A stretch of 64,000 nt of DNA from Streptomyces monomycini (GTDB lineage Bacteria; Actinomycetota; Actinomycetes; Streptomycetales; Streptomycetaceae), in the NCBI RefSeq assembly GCF_022271435.1, contig NZ_JAFIQY010000026.1, forward strand, positions 1 through 64,000, in the 5' to 3' direction. The position numbers and the translations under genes were made by a program. The notes below the pieces were generated by a model, which was given only the letters and a program-made list of their open reading frames with translations, was not told where the DNA came from and did no database searches. Below, piece after piece: positions 34,458 to 43,783 of this stretch (positions within the stretch are counted from its first letter, which is position 1; each line of letters starts with the position of its first letter).

Positions 34458-36092
34458 TCAGAGGAGTGCGCCGGAGGCGAACCGGAGGACGAGCTGCGGC
34501 GCGCCGGAAAGGACGATGCCGAGGACGGCGGCGAGGGCGATCGCGGCGGCCAGTGGAGCCGGGACCTTCGCCTTGGGGAGGTCGGCCGGTCCGGCCGCCC
34601 CGGGGGCCTGGGCACGGGCCCCCTCCGCCCCGTCGTCGACCGCTCCGGTCCCAGCACCCGCTGCGGCGCCGACCTTCACGCGCCGCTCAGCCGCGACCTC
34701 GCCCTCGGCCGTCTCCCCCGCCGTACGGAAGAGCACCGCCGTCCACTGGAGGTAGTAGTAGAGCGCGATGACCACATTGACGGCCATGACGACGGCGAGC
34801 CAGGCCAGACCCGCGTCCACCGCCGCCGAGAAGACCGTGACCTTGGCGAACAGGCCGATGATGCCGGGCGGCAGGCCCGCGAGGCAGAGCAGGAAGAAGC
34901 CGAGGGCGAGGGCGGCCAGTGGGCGGCGCGTGACGAGGCCGCGGTAGTCGCTGATGCGGTTGGCGGGGCTCGTACGGGCCACGAGGGCGGCGACCCCGAA
35001 CGCGCCGAGGTTCACGGCCGCGTACATCAGGGCGTACGCGACGGTCGCGCCGATGGCGTGCGCCGCGTCGTCGGCGTACCCGGCGGCGGCGATCGGCACC
35101 AGGAGGTAGCCCGCCTGGCCCACCGAGGACCAGGCGAGCAGGCGTACCGCGCTGTGCGCGCGCTCCGGGGCCTGGCGCAGCGCGGCGACATTGCCGACGG
35201 TCATGGTTAGGGCGGCGAGGACCGCGACGGCCGGGCCCCAGACGTCCGCGTACGAGGGGAAGCCCTCGACCGTGACCAGGATGAGGCCCGAGAAGCCGAC
35301 GGCCTTGCCGATGACGGAGAGGTAGGCGGCGATCGGCAGCGGCGCGCCCACGTAGGTGTCGGGCACCCAGAAGTGGAACGGCACGGCGGCGGTCTTGAAG
35401 GCGAAGCCGACGAGGGTCAGGGCGACGCCCGCCGTGGCCAGGGTGGCCAGTTGCGGGTCGGGCAGGTCCGTGAGGGTGGTGGCGACGCGGGACAGGTGCA
35501 GGCTGCCGGTCGCCGCGTAGACGAAGCTGACGCCCAGGAGCATGACCGCGGTGGCCGCCACCGAGGACAGGAAGAACTTCAGGGCCGCCTCCGAGGAGAG
35601 GCGGTCCGCGCGCCGGAGCCCTACGAGGGCGAAGGCGGGCAGCGAGGCCACTTCCAGGGCGATGACGAGGGTCGCCAGATCCCGGGAGGCGGGCAGCAGG
35701 GCCGCGCCCGCCGCGGAGGACAGCAGCAGGAACCAGAACTCGCCGGCGGGCAGCCGGTGGTCCTCGACGGCGGTGACCGACAGCAGGGCGGTGAGCAGGG
35801 CGCCGGCCAGCACCAGGAACTGGACGACGACGGCGAAGTGGTCGGCGGCGTAGCTGCACACGCCCGGGTCCGTGGTCAGGCAGAAGGTACGGCGGTCCCC
35901 CGCCACGAGGGGCAGCAGCGAGAGCGCGGCCAGCGCGAGGCCGCCGATCGCGCACCAGCCGAGGAGCGGCTTGCGGTGCCGCGGGACGAACAGGTCGGCG
36001 ACCAGGACGGCCAGGGCGACGACGGCAGTGATGGTGGGCGGTGCGACGGCGACCCAGTCGACGGACTGGACGAGGGAGGTCACGGAACTCAT
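34458..36092 (-). CDS. nuoN: NADH-quinone oxidoreductase-like subunit N
   Basis: NuoN (544 residues, longer than the 485 of E. coli) is one of three antiporter-like proton channels in the membrane arm of complex I. The core segment FKTAAVPFHFWVPDTYVGAP carries the conserved channel lysine, and further on IGKAVGF has the second lysine. The C-terminal 100 residues contain an Ala/Gly/Pro-rich, charge-mixed insert before the last helix. The ATG at 36092 overlaps the nuoM stop by one base (TGATG), so I prefer it to the GTG one codon upstream. It is the last gene of the nuoABCHIJKLMN operon. Confidence 0.93.
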   Translation of the reverse strand: MSSVTSLVQSVDWVAVAPPTITAVVALAVLVADLFVPRHRKPLLGWCAIGGLALAALSLLPLVAGDRRTFCLTTDPGVCSYAADHFAVVVQFLVLAGALLTALLSVTAVEDHRLPAGEFWFLLLSSAAGAALLPASRDLATLVIALEVASLPAFALVGLRRADRLSSEAALKFFLSSVAATAVMLLGVSFVYAATGSLHLSRVATTLTDLPDPQLATLATAGVALTLVGFAFKTAAVPFHFWVPDTYVGAPLPIAAYLSVIGKAVGFSGLILVTVEGFPSYADVWGPAVAVLAALTMTVGNVAALRQAPERAHSAVRLLAWSSVGQAGYLLVPIAAAGYADDAAHAIGATVAYALMYAAVNLGAFGVAALVARTSPANRISDYRGLVTRRPLAALALGFFLLCLAGLPPGIIGLFAKVTVFSAAVDAGLAWLAVVMAVNVVIALYYYLQWTAVLFRTAGETAEGEVAAERRVKVGAAAGAGTGAVDDGAEGARAQAPGAAGPADLPKAKVPAPLAAAIALAAVLGIVLSGAPQLVLRFASGALL

Positions 36093-37723
36093 CACTTACC
36101 GCCTCCGAGGAGCTGCTGGACGGCCGGGTCGGTGAGGCCGAGGAGGGCCGCGGGCCACAGGCCGGCGAGGACGGTGAGCACGGCGAGGGGCGACCAGGCC
36201 GCGTATTCGTAGCGGGCCAGGTCGGGAATCACGGGGGCGGTACGGGTGGCTCCGGACTCCTCGGAGCCCGCGGTCCCGAGGGCTCCGGCCCCGCCGTCCT
36301 CCGCCGGTTCCTTGCCCCCCATGCACACCCGCCGTACGACGATCAGCAGGTACGCGGCGGTGAGGAGCGTGCCGAGGCCGGCCAGCGCCATGAAGGTGAG
36401 GAACGCGGGACGGCTGAGGCCCGCGGCAGGTTCGAACGCGCCGAACATGGCCAGCATCTCGCCCCAGAACCCGGCGAGCCCGGGCAGGCCGAGGGAGGCG
36501 ATGGCGCCGAACGCCAGCAGGCCGCCGAAGCGCGGTGCGCGCCCGTACAGGGCGGCGCCGGCGCGGCCCGCGAGCCGGTCCAGGTCGGTGGTGCCGTACC
36601 GGTCCTTGAGGGCGCCGACCAGGAAGAAGAGGAGGCCGGTGATCAGGCCGTGCGCGATGTTGGCGAACAGCGCGCCGTTGACGCCGGTCGGTGTCATGGT
36701 CGCGATGCCGAGCAGCACGAAGCCCATGTGGCCGACCGAGCTGTACGCGATCAGCCGCTTGAGGTCGCCCTTCGCGCCGCGCCGGGCGAGCGCCAGGCAC
36801 GCGAGCGAGCCGTAGACGATGCCGACGGCGGCGAAGGCGGCGAGGTACGGGGCGAAGGTGTGCATGCCGTCCGGCGCGATGGGCAGCGCGATGCGCACGA
36901 AGCCGTACGTCCCCATTTTCAGCAGGACGCCGGCCAGCAGCACCGAGCCGACGGTCGGGGCGGCGGTGTGCGCGTCGGGCAGCCAGCTGTGCAGGGGCCA
37001 CATCGGTGCCTTGACGGCCAGTCCGATGCCGATCGCGAGCACCGCGAGCAGCTGGACGGTGTGGCTGAGCTGGGAGTTCGGGCCGTTGTCAGTGGCGAGT
37101 GCCACCATGTCGAACGTGCCGGACTTCAGGCCGACGAGCAGGAGGCCCAGCAGCATCACGACCGAGCCGAGGAGGGTGTAGAGGATGAACTTCCACGCCG
37201 CGTACGTCCGTTGCGCACCGCCCCAGCGGGCGATGAGGAAGTACATCGGGACGAGGACCATCTCGAAGGCGAGGAAGAACAGCACGAGGTCCAGGACGGC
37301 GAAGGTGGCGAGGGTGCCGGCCTCCAGGACCAGGAGCAGGGCCACGAACGCCTTGGGGGACGGGCCCGCGGGCAGGTGGAAGTAGCTGTAGAGCGCGCAG
37401 AGGAAGGTCAGCAGCGCGGTCAGGACGAGGAGGGGGAGTGAGATGCCGTCGATGCCGAGATGGATCCGGATGCCGAGCGCCTGGATCCAGCTGATGTCGG
37501 TGGTGGCCTGCATCCGGGCCGGGTGGTCGTGGTCGAATCCGACGGCGAGCGCGACGGCCGCGGCCAGCACGGCACCGGTGACGGTCACACCGTGGCGCAG
37601 TACGGCCTGGCCGGGGTCGCGGCCCTTGAGGCCGGGCGGGGCGGGGAGCAGAGCGGCGACCGCGCCCAGCAGGGGCAGGACGACGACGGCCGCGAGGAGA
37701 AGCTGCATAGCGGTGTGATTCAC
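36092..37723 (-). CDS. nuoM: NADH-quinone oxidoreductase-like subunit M
   Basis: NuoM (543 residues) is the second antiporter-like subunit. The glutamate of FFLAFEMVLVPMYF, the channel lysine in VKAPMWPLHSWLPDAHTAAP and the LLKMGTYG lysine are all in place. A Glu/Gly/Ala-rich cytoplasmic loop lies near residues 470-500. The GTG at 37723 has GGAG at 7 nt, inside the end of nuoL. An ATG at 37708 would shorten it by five residues. It is 2 nt from nuoL and overlaps nuoN. Confidence 0.93.
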   Translation of the reverse strand: MNHTAMQLLLAAVVVLPLLGAVAALLPAPPGLKGRDPGQAVLRHGVTVTGAVLAAAVALAVGFDHDHPARMQATTDISWIQALGIRIHLGIDGISLPLLVLTALLTFLCALYSYFHLPAGPSPKAFVALLLVLEAGTLATFAVLDLVLFFLAFEMVLVPMYFLIARWGGAQRTYAAWKFILYTLLGSVVMLLGLLLVGLKSGTFDMVALATDNGPNSQLSHTVQLLAVLAIGIGLAVKAPMWPLHSWLPDAHTAAPTVGSVLLAGVLLKMGTYGFVRIALPIAPDGMHTFAPYLAAFAAVGIVYGSLACLALARRGAKGDLKRLIAYSSVGHMGFVLLGIATMTPTGVNGALFANIAHGLITGLLFFLVGALKDRYGTTDLDRLAGRAGAALYGRAPRFGGLLAFGAIASLGLPGLAGFWGEMLAMFGAFEPAAGLSRPAFLTFMALAGLGTLLTAAYLLIVVRRVCMGGKEPAEDGGAGALGTAGSEESGATRTAPVIPDLARYEYAAWSPLAVLTVLAGLWPAALLGLTDPAVQQLLGGGK

Positions 37724-37725
37724 GG

Positions 37726-39759
37726 TCAGGCTCCCGTGCCCGTAGCGACGAGGACGACGGCGACGGCCAGGACGAACGAGCCCGCGAGCAGCGCGCCCAG
37801 GTAGGTCTGCACATTGCCGGTCTGGGCGCGGCGGACGGCGGCTCCCAGCCAGCGGGAGGCGGTGCCCGCGCCGTTGACGTACGTGTCGACGACCTCGCGG
37901 TCGAGGAAGCGCACGAGCCGGGCCGCGGCCCGCACCGGCCGGACGAACAGGGCGGTGTAGACGGCGTCGAGGTGGAAGCCGACGGCGGCGGGGCGGTGCA
38001 GCGGTCCCAGGAGGAGCCGGCCGGGGTCGGCGGGGTCCGGGGCGCCGGCGTTGTCGCCGTAAGCCGCGGCGTGGGTGGCGATGGCGCGCTCCTCGGAGTC
38101 CGCGGGGGCGGCGTCCGGGTCCACGGCGACCGCGCCGAGCGGGACGCGCGCCGCGAGAGCGGTGGTGTGCCGCCAGGCACCGTAGGTGACCAGGGCGCCG
38201 ACGAGGGCGACGCCGGTGCCCAGGACGGAGGTGGTCAGGGTCGGGGTCAGCGAGCGGCCGTCGAACCAGTCGGGCAGGACGGGGGTGGCGAGGCCCAGCG
38301 CGAGGGTGGGGACGAACAGCACCCACAGCACGGTGTTCATGACGAGCGGCTGCTTGCCGTGGTCGGGAGCGGGTTCGGGGCCCTTGCCGTGGAAGGCCAG
38401 CAGCCACAGCCGGGCCGCGTACCCGGCGGTGAGGAGGGCGGTGAGCAGTCCGGCGAGCAGGACGGTCCAGCCCGCCGCGGCGGGGACGGCGGCGAGGGTG
38501 CCGGAGGCCGTCGGATGACCGGTGGCGGCGTGTTCGGCGGCGCCCAGGACGGCTTCCTTGGAGAAGAAGCCGGCGAACGGGGGGATGGCGGCCAGGGCGA
38601 GCAGCGCGACCGTCATCGTCCAGTAGGCGTCGGGGATGCGCCGGGCGAGGCCGCGCATCCGTGACATGGCGGCCAGCGAGTTGGTGCCGGCGGCGTGGAT
38701 GACCACACCGGCGGCGAGGAAGAGCAGGGCCTTGAACGCGCCGTGCGACAGGAGGTGGAAGACGGCGGCGCCGCGGTCGCCGACGGCCAGGGCGCCGGTC
38801 ATGTAGCCGAGCTGGCCGACCGTCGAATAGGCCAGGACGCGTTTGATGTCGTCCTGCGCCAGGGCGGCGAGACCGGAGCCGACCATGGTGACCGCGGCCA
38901 TGACGGCGAGGACGACCATCGCGGTGGCGGACGCCGCGAAGACGGGGAGGAGACGGGCGACGAAGTAGACACCGGCGGCGACCATGGTGGCCGCGTGGAT
39001 GAGCGCCGAGACCGGGGTCGGGCCGGCCATCGCGTCGGGCAGCCAGGTGTGCAGCGGGAACTGTGCGGACTTGCCCGCGACACCGGCCAGGAGCAGCAGC
39101 GCGATGAGCGTGGGGTGGTCCAGGCCGCCGACGGCCACGGTCTTGAGGATGCCGGTGATCCGGAACGTGCCGGCGTCGGCGGCGAGCGCGAAGATGCCGA
39201 AGAGAAAGGGGACGTCGCCCAGCTTCGTGACGAGGAACGCCTTGAGGGAGGCGGAGCGGGCGGCTTCGGTCTCCCAGTAGTGGCCGACCAGGAAGTACGA
39301 GCAGATGCCCATGATCTCCCAGCCCACCAGCAGCACCATGAGGTCGCCGGAGTAGACGACCAGCAGCATCGCGGCGGTGAAGAGGGAGACCAGGGCGGCG
39401 TAGGAGGGGTAGCGCGGGTCGTCGCGCAGGTAGCCGGTCGAGTAGAGCTGCACGCAGCAGGCGACGACGGCCACGAGGACGGCGACGAGGGCGGCGAAGC
39501 CGTCGATGTGCAGGGCGAGGTCGATGGGGACGGAGCCGGTCGGGGTGAGCCGGGTCGCGGCGTCCACCGGAGCCTTCCCCGCGCCCGCGCCGCCGCCCTG
39601 CGAGACGGCCACGACGACGGCCAGGGCGGCCGCGGCGACGGTCGGCAAGATGGCCAGCGGGCGCACGAAGCCAGGCGCCCGGCGGCCGAGGAGGAGGCCC
39701 GCGAGGGCCCCGAGGAAGGGGAGGAGGGGTACGAGTACGGCGGTGGTCGTGGTCGTCAC
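37726..39759 (-). CDS. nuoL: NADH-quinone oxidoreductase-like subunit L
   Basis: NuoL (677 residues) is the distal antiporter-like subunit with the long lateral helix. GWEIMGICSYFLVGHYW has the conserved glutamate, and KSAQFPLHTWLPDAMAGPTP has the channel lysine and the histidine-lined path. The C-terminal amphipathic helix region is present. The GTG at 39759 overlaps the nuoK stop by 4 nt (GTGA). A long frame upstream is antisense-like noise inside nuoK and nuoJ. Confidence 0.93.
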   Translation of the reverse strand: MTTTTTAVLVPLLPFLGALAGLLLGRRAPGFVRPLAILPTVAAAALAVVVAVSQGGGAGAGKAPVDAATRLTPTGSVPIDLALHIDGFAALVAVLVAVVACCVQLYSTGYLRDDPRYPSYAALVSLFTAAMLLVVYSGDLMVLLVGWEIMGICSYFLVGHYWETEAARSASLKAFLVTKLGDVPFLFGIFALAADAGTFRITGILKTVAVGGLDHPTLIALLLLAGVAGKSAQFPLHTWLPDAMAGPTPVSALIHAATMVAAGVYFVARLLPVFAASATAMVVLAVMAAVTMVGSGLAALAQDDIKRVLAYSTVGQLGYMTGALAVGDRGAAVFHLLSHGAFKALLFLAAGVVIHAAGTNSLAAMSRMRGLARRIPDAYWTMTVALLALAAIPPFAGFFSKEAVLGAAEHAATGHPTASGTLAAVPAAAGWTVLLAGLLTALLTAGYAARLWLLAFHGKGPEPAPDHGKQPLVMNTVLWVLFVPTLALGLATPVLPDWFDGRSLTPTLTTSVLGTGVALVGALVTYGAWRHTTALAARVPLGAVAVDPDAAPADSEERAIATHAAAYGDNAGAPDPADPGRLLLGPLHRPAAVGFHLDAVYTALFVRPVRAAARLVRFLDREVVDTYVNGAGTASRWLGAAVRRAQTGNVQTYLGALLAGSFVLAVAVVLVATGTGA

Positions 39760-40154
39760 GCGGCGGCCTCCGCCCGGTGGTCCGGCCGCGGCCGGCCGGG
39801 GGTGTCGTCGTTCGGGTCGCTGCCGTCGTCCGGGTCGCTGCCGTCCGGGCGCTCGGCGAGGTCGCGGAGGCGGTCCACGTCCGAGCTGCCGCGGTTGCGG
39901 TAGACGAGCAGGACGATCGCCAGGCCGATGCCGATCTCGGCGGCGGCCACGGCGATGGTGAAGAGGGTGAGGGCCTGGCCGGCGTGCAGCTTGTCGCGCA
40001 GCCACACGTCGAACGCCACCAGGTTCAGGTTGACGGCGTTGAGCATCAGCTCGACCGACATCAGGACGAGGATCGCGTTGCGGCGGGCGAGGACGCCGTA
40101 CAGACCGACGCAGAACAGGAGGACGGCGAGGACGGCGGGATAGGCGAGATGCAT
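39756..40154 (-). CDS. nuoK: NADH-quinone oxidoreductase-like subunit K
   Basis: NuoK is a three-helix subunit next to NuoJ. The two conserved membrane glutamates are visible in LMSVELMLNAVN and AAAEIGIGLA. The core is the normal 100 residues; an extra 32-residue Asp/Pro/Arg-rich tail (PDGSDPDDGSDPNDD) extends into the cytoplasm and is not usual. Starts overlap: its ATG shares one base with the nuoJ stop, and its stop shares 4 nt with nuoL. Confidence 0.93.
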   Translation of the reverse strand: MHLAYPAVLAVLLFCVGLYGVLARRNAILVLMSVELMLNAVNLNLVAFDVWLRDKLHAGQALTLFTIAVAAAEIGIGLAIVLLVYRNRGSSDVDRLRDLAERPDGSDPDDGSDPNDDTPGRPRPDHRAEAAA

Positions 40155-40828
40155 CAGCCTTGGTCCTCTCTGAGACGTGCGCGGTCACCGGGCCGTTCGC
40201 GGGAGCCGGGCTGCTCACGGGAGCCGGACTGCTCACGAGGGCCGGACTGCTTGCCGGAGCCGGGCCGTTCGCTGCCGTCGGACCGCTCGCGGTCGTCGTT
40301 CTTGCGGGAGAGCACGATCGCGCCGACGAGGGCGGCGAGGAGGAGGACGGAGAGCGCTTCGAACGGCAGCACCCAGTACTGGAACAGGCTGCGCCCGGAG
40401 GCTTCGGTGGAGCCCTGGACCGCGCCGTCCAGGTCGATCCAGGTCGTACGGAACGCGTCCGTGACGACCCAGACGAGCGCGGCGGCGGAGGCGACGGCCA
40501 CGATGAGCGCGGCCCAGCGGTTGCCCGAGTCGGCGTTCTCGGAGCGGCCGATGGGCGCCTTGGTGAGCATCAGTCCGAACAGGAGGAGCACGACGACGGA
40601 CCCGACGTAGATCAGGACCTGCACCCAGGCGATGAACTCCGCGGTCAGCAGCAGGTACTCCACGGCGATACCGCCGAGGGCGACCACCAGCCACAGGGCG
40701 GCGTGCACCAGCTGCTTGGTGGTGACGGTGACCACGGCCGCGCCGAGGGTGACGAGGCCGACCAGGAGGAAGGCGATCTCGACCCCGGTCGGGGAGAGGA
40801 AACCGTGGCTTGCGGCGGCGAGCGTCAC
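40154..40828 (-). CDS. nuoJ: NADH-quinone oxidoreductase-like subunit J
   Basis: NuoJ (224 residues) has five membrane helices. The conserved YVGSVVVLLLFGLML helix, which forms the pi-bulge linking quinone site and proton channels, is intact. The C-terminal 50 residues are a highly charged repeat-like tail built on Arg/Glu/Ser/Gly (KQSGPREQSGSREQPGSRER). The GTG at 40828 overlaps the nuoI stop by 4 nt and follows GGAGG. Confidence 0.93.
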   Translation of the reverse strand: MTLAAASHGFLSPTGVEIAFLLVGLVTLGAAVVTVTTKQLVHAALWLVVALGGIAVEYLLLTAEFIAWVQVLIYVGSVVVLLLFGLMLTKAPIGRSENADSGNRWAALIVAVASAAALVWVVTDAFRTTWIDLDGAVQGSTEASGRSLFQYWVLPFEALSVLLLAALVGAIVLSRKNDDRERSDGSERPGSGKQSGPREQSGSREQPGSRERPGDRARLREDQG

Positions 40829-41457
40829 GCTTCCCCCTCCTGTTCCCGGGCGGCGTTCCGGGGCGCTTCCCCGGCCGCCTGCTGTTGGGCCGCGGCCCGC
40901 TCGGCCGCTTCCTGTGCGGCGAGTTTGTCGGCGGCCTTGCGGGCGGTCCCGAGTTCCTTGGGCTCCTCGGCCGCGGGGTCGAGGGCGGGCGGTTCCGGCA
41001 CCGTCCACATCCATTCGCGGAGTTTGTCCCGCTCGTGGGTGAGGTTGTGGATGTCGGTCTCGGCGTACTCGAACTCCGGCGACCAGAACAGCGCGTCAAA
41101 AGGACACACCTCGATGCAGATACCGCAGTACATGCACAGAGAGAAGTCGATGGCGAAGCGGTCCAGCACGTTACGGCTGCGCTCGCGGCCGCCGGGTGCG
41201 GCGGGCGGCACCGTCTCCTTGTGGGAGTCGATGTAGATGCACCAGTCCGGGCACTCGCGCGCGCACAGCATGCAGACCGTGCAGTTCTCCTCGAACAGCC
41301 CGATCACGCCGCGGGTGCGCGGTGCCAGCTCGGGCTGGACCTCCGGGTACTGCTCGGTGACCGAACGCTTCGTCATCGTCCGAAGGGTCACGGCCAGCCC
41401 CTTGGCCAGACCGCTGCCGGGCCAGCCGGACTTCTTCTCCGGATTCTCCGGGGCCAT
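40825..41457 (-). CDS. nuoI: NADH-quinone oxidoreductase-like subunit I (ferredoxin-type)
   Basis: NuoI carries two [4Fe-4S] clusters, N6a and N6b, that lead electrons to NuoB. Both motifs are complete: CTVCMLCARECP and CMYCGICIEVCP. The usual 180-residue core is followed by an Ala/Glu/Gln-rich helical tail of about 40 residues (ARKAADKLAAQEAAERAA). The ATG at 41457 overlaps the nuoH stop by one base. In a complex without NuoEFG, NuoI is the natural entry point for electrons from a ferredoxin. Confidence 0.94.
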   Translation of the reverse strand: MAPENPEKKSGWPGSGLAKGLAVTLRTMTKRSVTEQYPEVQPELAPRTRGVIGLFEENCTVCMLCARECPDWCIYIDSHKETVPPAAPGGRERSRNVLDRFAIDFSLCMYCGICIEVCPFDALFWSPEFEYAETDIHNLTHERDKLREWMWTVPEPPALDPAAEEPKELGTARKAADKLAAQEAAERAAAQQQAAGEAPRNAAREQEGEA

Positions 41458-42422
41458 TACGAGATCACCACCTTGACGACGCCGGTGAGGGCGATCTGGG
41501 CGAGGGCCAGCGGGATCAGCACCGTCCAGGCCAGCTTCTGCAGCTGGTCCTCACGCAGCCGCGGGTAGCTGACGCGCAGCCAGATCACGCCGAAGGCGAG
41601 GACCGCGGTCTTCAGCAGCATCCACAGCCAGCCGAGCCCGTCGGCGCCGAACGGTCCGTGCCAGCCGCCGAGGAAGAGTACGGAGGTCAGGGCGCACAGG
41701 ACGAGGATGCCCGCGTACTCGGCGAGCAGGAACAGCGCGAAGCGCAGCCCGGTGTACTCGGTGTACGCACCGAAGATGATCTCGGAGTCGGCCACCGGCA
41801 TGTCGAACGGCGGGCGCTGCAGTTCGGCCAGCCCGGCCGTGAAGAAGACCAGGCCGCCGACGATCTGCCACGGCACCCACCACCAGTGGAAGGCGTCCAG
41901 GATGCCGGGCAGCGAGAGCGTTCCGGCGGCCATCGCGACGGACGCCGCGGCGAGCAGCATCGGCAGTTCGTACGCGAGGAGCTGGGCGGCCGTACGCAAT
42001 CCGCCGAGCAGCGAGAACTTGTTGGCCGACGCCCAGCCCGCCATCAGCGAGCCCAGGACGCCGACGCCCATCACGGCGAGGACGAAGAAGATACCCGCGT
42101 CCAGCGACTGCCCGACCACGTTGCCCGGGCCGAGCGGGATGGCGACCAGCACGAGCAGATACGGCAGGAGCGCGACGGCGGGCGCGAGCTGGAAGATCCG
42201 CCGGTCGGCACCGGCCGGCACGACGTCCTCCTTCTGCGCGAACTTCACACCGTCGGCGACCAGCTGCGCCCAGCCGTGGAAGCCACCCGCGTACATGGGG
42301 CCGAGGCGGCCCTGCATATGGGCCATGACCTTGTGCTCGGTCTGGCCGATGACCAGCGGGAAGACCAGGAAGGCGACGAAGACGGCGATCAGGCGCAGGG
42401 CGATGTCGAGGGCGTCGCTCAT
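41457..42422 (-). CDS. nuoH: NADH-quinone oxidoreductase-like subunit H
   Basis: NuoH (321 residues) is the membrane subunit that forms the quinone chamber with NuoB and NuoD. TEHKVMAHMQGRLGPMYAG is the N-terminal signature, with Met where most relatives have Asn after GP. The acidic loop reads RPPFDMPVADSE: the usual Pro-Glu-Ala-Glu has Val210 and Asp212 in the two Glu positions, while Glu214 and Glu222 are kept. This is a departure in a loop that couples quinone chemistry to proton movement. It overlaps nuoC and nuoI by 4 and 1 nt. Confidence 0.93.
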   Translation of the reverse strand: MSDALDIALRLIAVFVAFLVFPLVIGQTEHKVMAHMQGRLGPMYAGGFHGWAQLVADGVKFAQKEDVVPAGADRRIFQLAPAVALLPYLLVLVAIPLGPGNVVGQSLDAGIFFVLAVMGVGVLGSLMAGWASANKFSLLGGLRTAAQLLAYELPMLLAAASVAMAAGTLSLPGILDAFHWWWVPWQIVGGLVFFTAGLAELQRPPFDMPVADSEIIFGAYTEYTGLRFALFLLAEYAGILVLCALTSVLFLGGWHGPFGADGLGWLWMLLKTAVLAFGVIWLRVSYPRLREDQLQKLAWTVLIPLALAQIALTGVVKVVIS

Positions 42423-43783
42423 GGTCTGGTCCCGCCTTCTTCCGCTGCGTCGCTGGGGCCGGGGGTGTCGTGGGGGCCGTCGCCGTCGCCGGTGCCCGTG
42501 CCGTCGCCGGTGCCCGTGCCGGTGCCGTCGTCGGTGCTGGGCGGCTCGGGTTTTTCTTCGGGGGCGGGTGCGGCTTCGGGCGCGGGAACCGCTTCCGGTG
42601 CGGCTTCGGCAGCGCGCTTCTCACCGGCCTTCGGCTCGTCCTCGAACGCGGGGCGGGCGTGGTGCCAGGGGGCGTCCGAGGAGCCCGTGGCGGCGGGCGC
42701 CTGACCGGACTGCTGATCGGGCGATCGACCGGCCTGCTGGCCGGACGTCTGATCGGACGCCTGATCGGCCGTCTGATCGGACGTCGGGTCTGCCTGCTGA
42801 CCGGTCGGCTGCTGGCTGGCCGAGCCCTGGCTGGCGCTGCGCGTCCGGCGGGCAGGGCGTTCCGGCCGGGCGGCCGGAGCCGGGGCCGGGGCGGCAGTCG
42901 GGGCGGCAGTCGGAGTTCCGGCGGCGGCGGCCGCCTCCGTGGCCGGTGTCTGCGCGCTGTCCGCAGCGCTCTGCTGGCTCGCCGAGCCCGCGCCCGCCGT
43001 ACGCGTGCGGCGGACAGGCCGCTCCCCCGCCGCCCCACCGGCCGCACGGGCACCGGCCGCGCGCGCGCCACGGGCGGGCCTGGCCGGGGCAGGCGGCAGC
43101 TGGCCCTTCAGCGGTCCCCACTCGTTCGGGTCGGGCACGCCGGGCGGCAGCATCTGGCGGCGCTTGGGCCCGCCGTGCTCGGACTCTCCCGGCTCCTTCG
43201 CACCCGGCCACGCCTTGGCGACCCGTGCGGCGAGCACGAAGTCCTTACGCAGCGGGTGGCCCTCGAAGTTCTCGGGGAGCAGGAGGGGCTCCAGGTACGG
43301 GTGGCCGGTGAAGTCCACGCCGAACATCTCGTGCGTCTCCCGCTCGTGCCAGCCGGCACCCGCGTACACCTCGGTGGCGGTGGGCAGTACGGCCGCCTCG
43401 TGCGGGACGGTGGTGCGCAGCACCAGGCGCCGTACGCGGCCGGGCCGGGCGATGTCGGCGAGGTGGGCGCAGACGCGGAAGCCGGTGCCGGGCTCGTCGA
43501 CCGCGCTCAGCCAGTCGAAGTAGCTGCATCCGAGGTCGTCGCGGGCGGCGGTGAGCGCCGGGATCCAGGCCTCGGCGGGTACATCGACGGTCAGCAGGTC
43601 GTACGCCTCGTCGGCGGTCGCGCCGGGACCGAAGATCCCGGTGGCGGAACCGGGCAGCCACCCGACGGGCGGCGCCTCGGCGGGCTCGGACGGCTCGGCG
43701 GGCTCGGACGGCGGCCGGGCGGCGTCGGCCGCGTCTGCGGGCGCGTCCTCGGACGACGGGACCGGAGGCTGTTCGTCGCTCAC
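42419..43783 (-). CDS. nuoC: NADH-quinone oxidoreductase-like subunit C with long disordered tail
   Basis: The NuoC (30-kDa) domain spans about residues 35-190; its signature is ERETHEMFGVDFTGHPYLEP followed by EGHPLRKDF. The N-terminal 35 residues are Pro/Glu/Ala-rich. After residue 200 comes a tail of about 250 residues of low-complexity Ala/Gly/Pro/Ser/Gln/Asp, with internal repeats (RRTRTAGAGSASQQ and RRTRSASQGSASQQ; DQTADQASDQTSGQQ). NuoC alone normally has about 200 residues. No NuoD sequence is fused or adjacent. It overlaps nuoB and nuoH by 4 nt each. Confidence 0.9.
   Translation of the reverse strand: MSDEQPPVPSSEDAPADAADAARPPSEPAEPSEPAEAPPVGWLPGSATGIFGPGATADEAYDLLTVDVPAEAWIPALTAARDDLGCSYFDWLSAVDEPGTGFRVCAHLADIARPGRVRRLVLRTTVPHEAAVLPTATEVYAGAGWHERETHEMFGVDFTGHPYLEPLLLPENFEGHPLRKDFVLAARVAKAWPGAKEPGESEHGGPKRRQMLPPGVPDPNEWGPLKGQLPPAPARPARGARAAGARAAGGAAGERPVRRTRTAGAGSASQQSAADSAQTPATEAAAAAGTPTAAPTAAPAPAPAARPERPARRTRSASQGSASQQPTGQQADPTSDQTADQASDQTSGQQAGRSPDQQSGQAPAATGSSDAPWHHARPAFEDEPKAGEKRAAEAAPEAVPAPEAAPAPEEKPEPPSTDDGTGTGTGDGTGTGDGDGPHDTPGPSDAAEEGGTRP

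Noticed and set aside
42419..43783. NuoCD fusion hidden in the long NuoC
   Set aside because: The extra 250 residues are low-complexity and show none of the conserved NuoD sequence, so NuoD is truly absent here.
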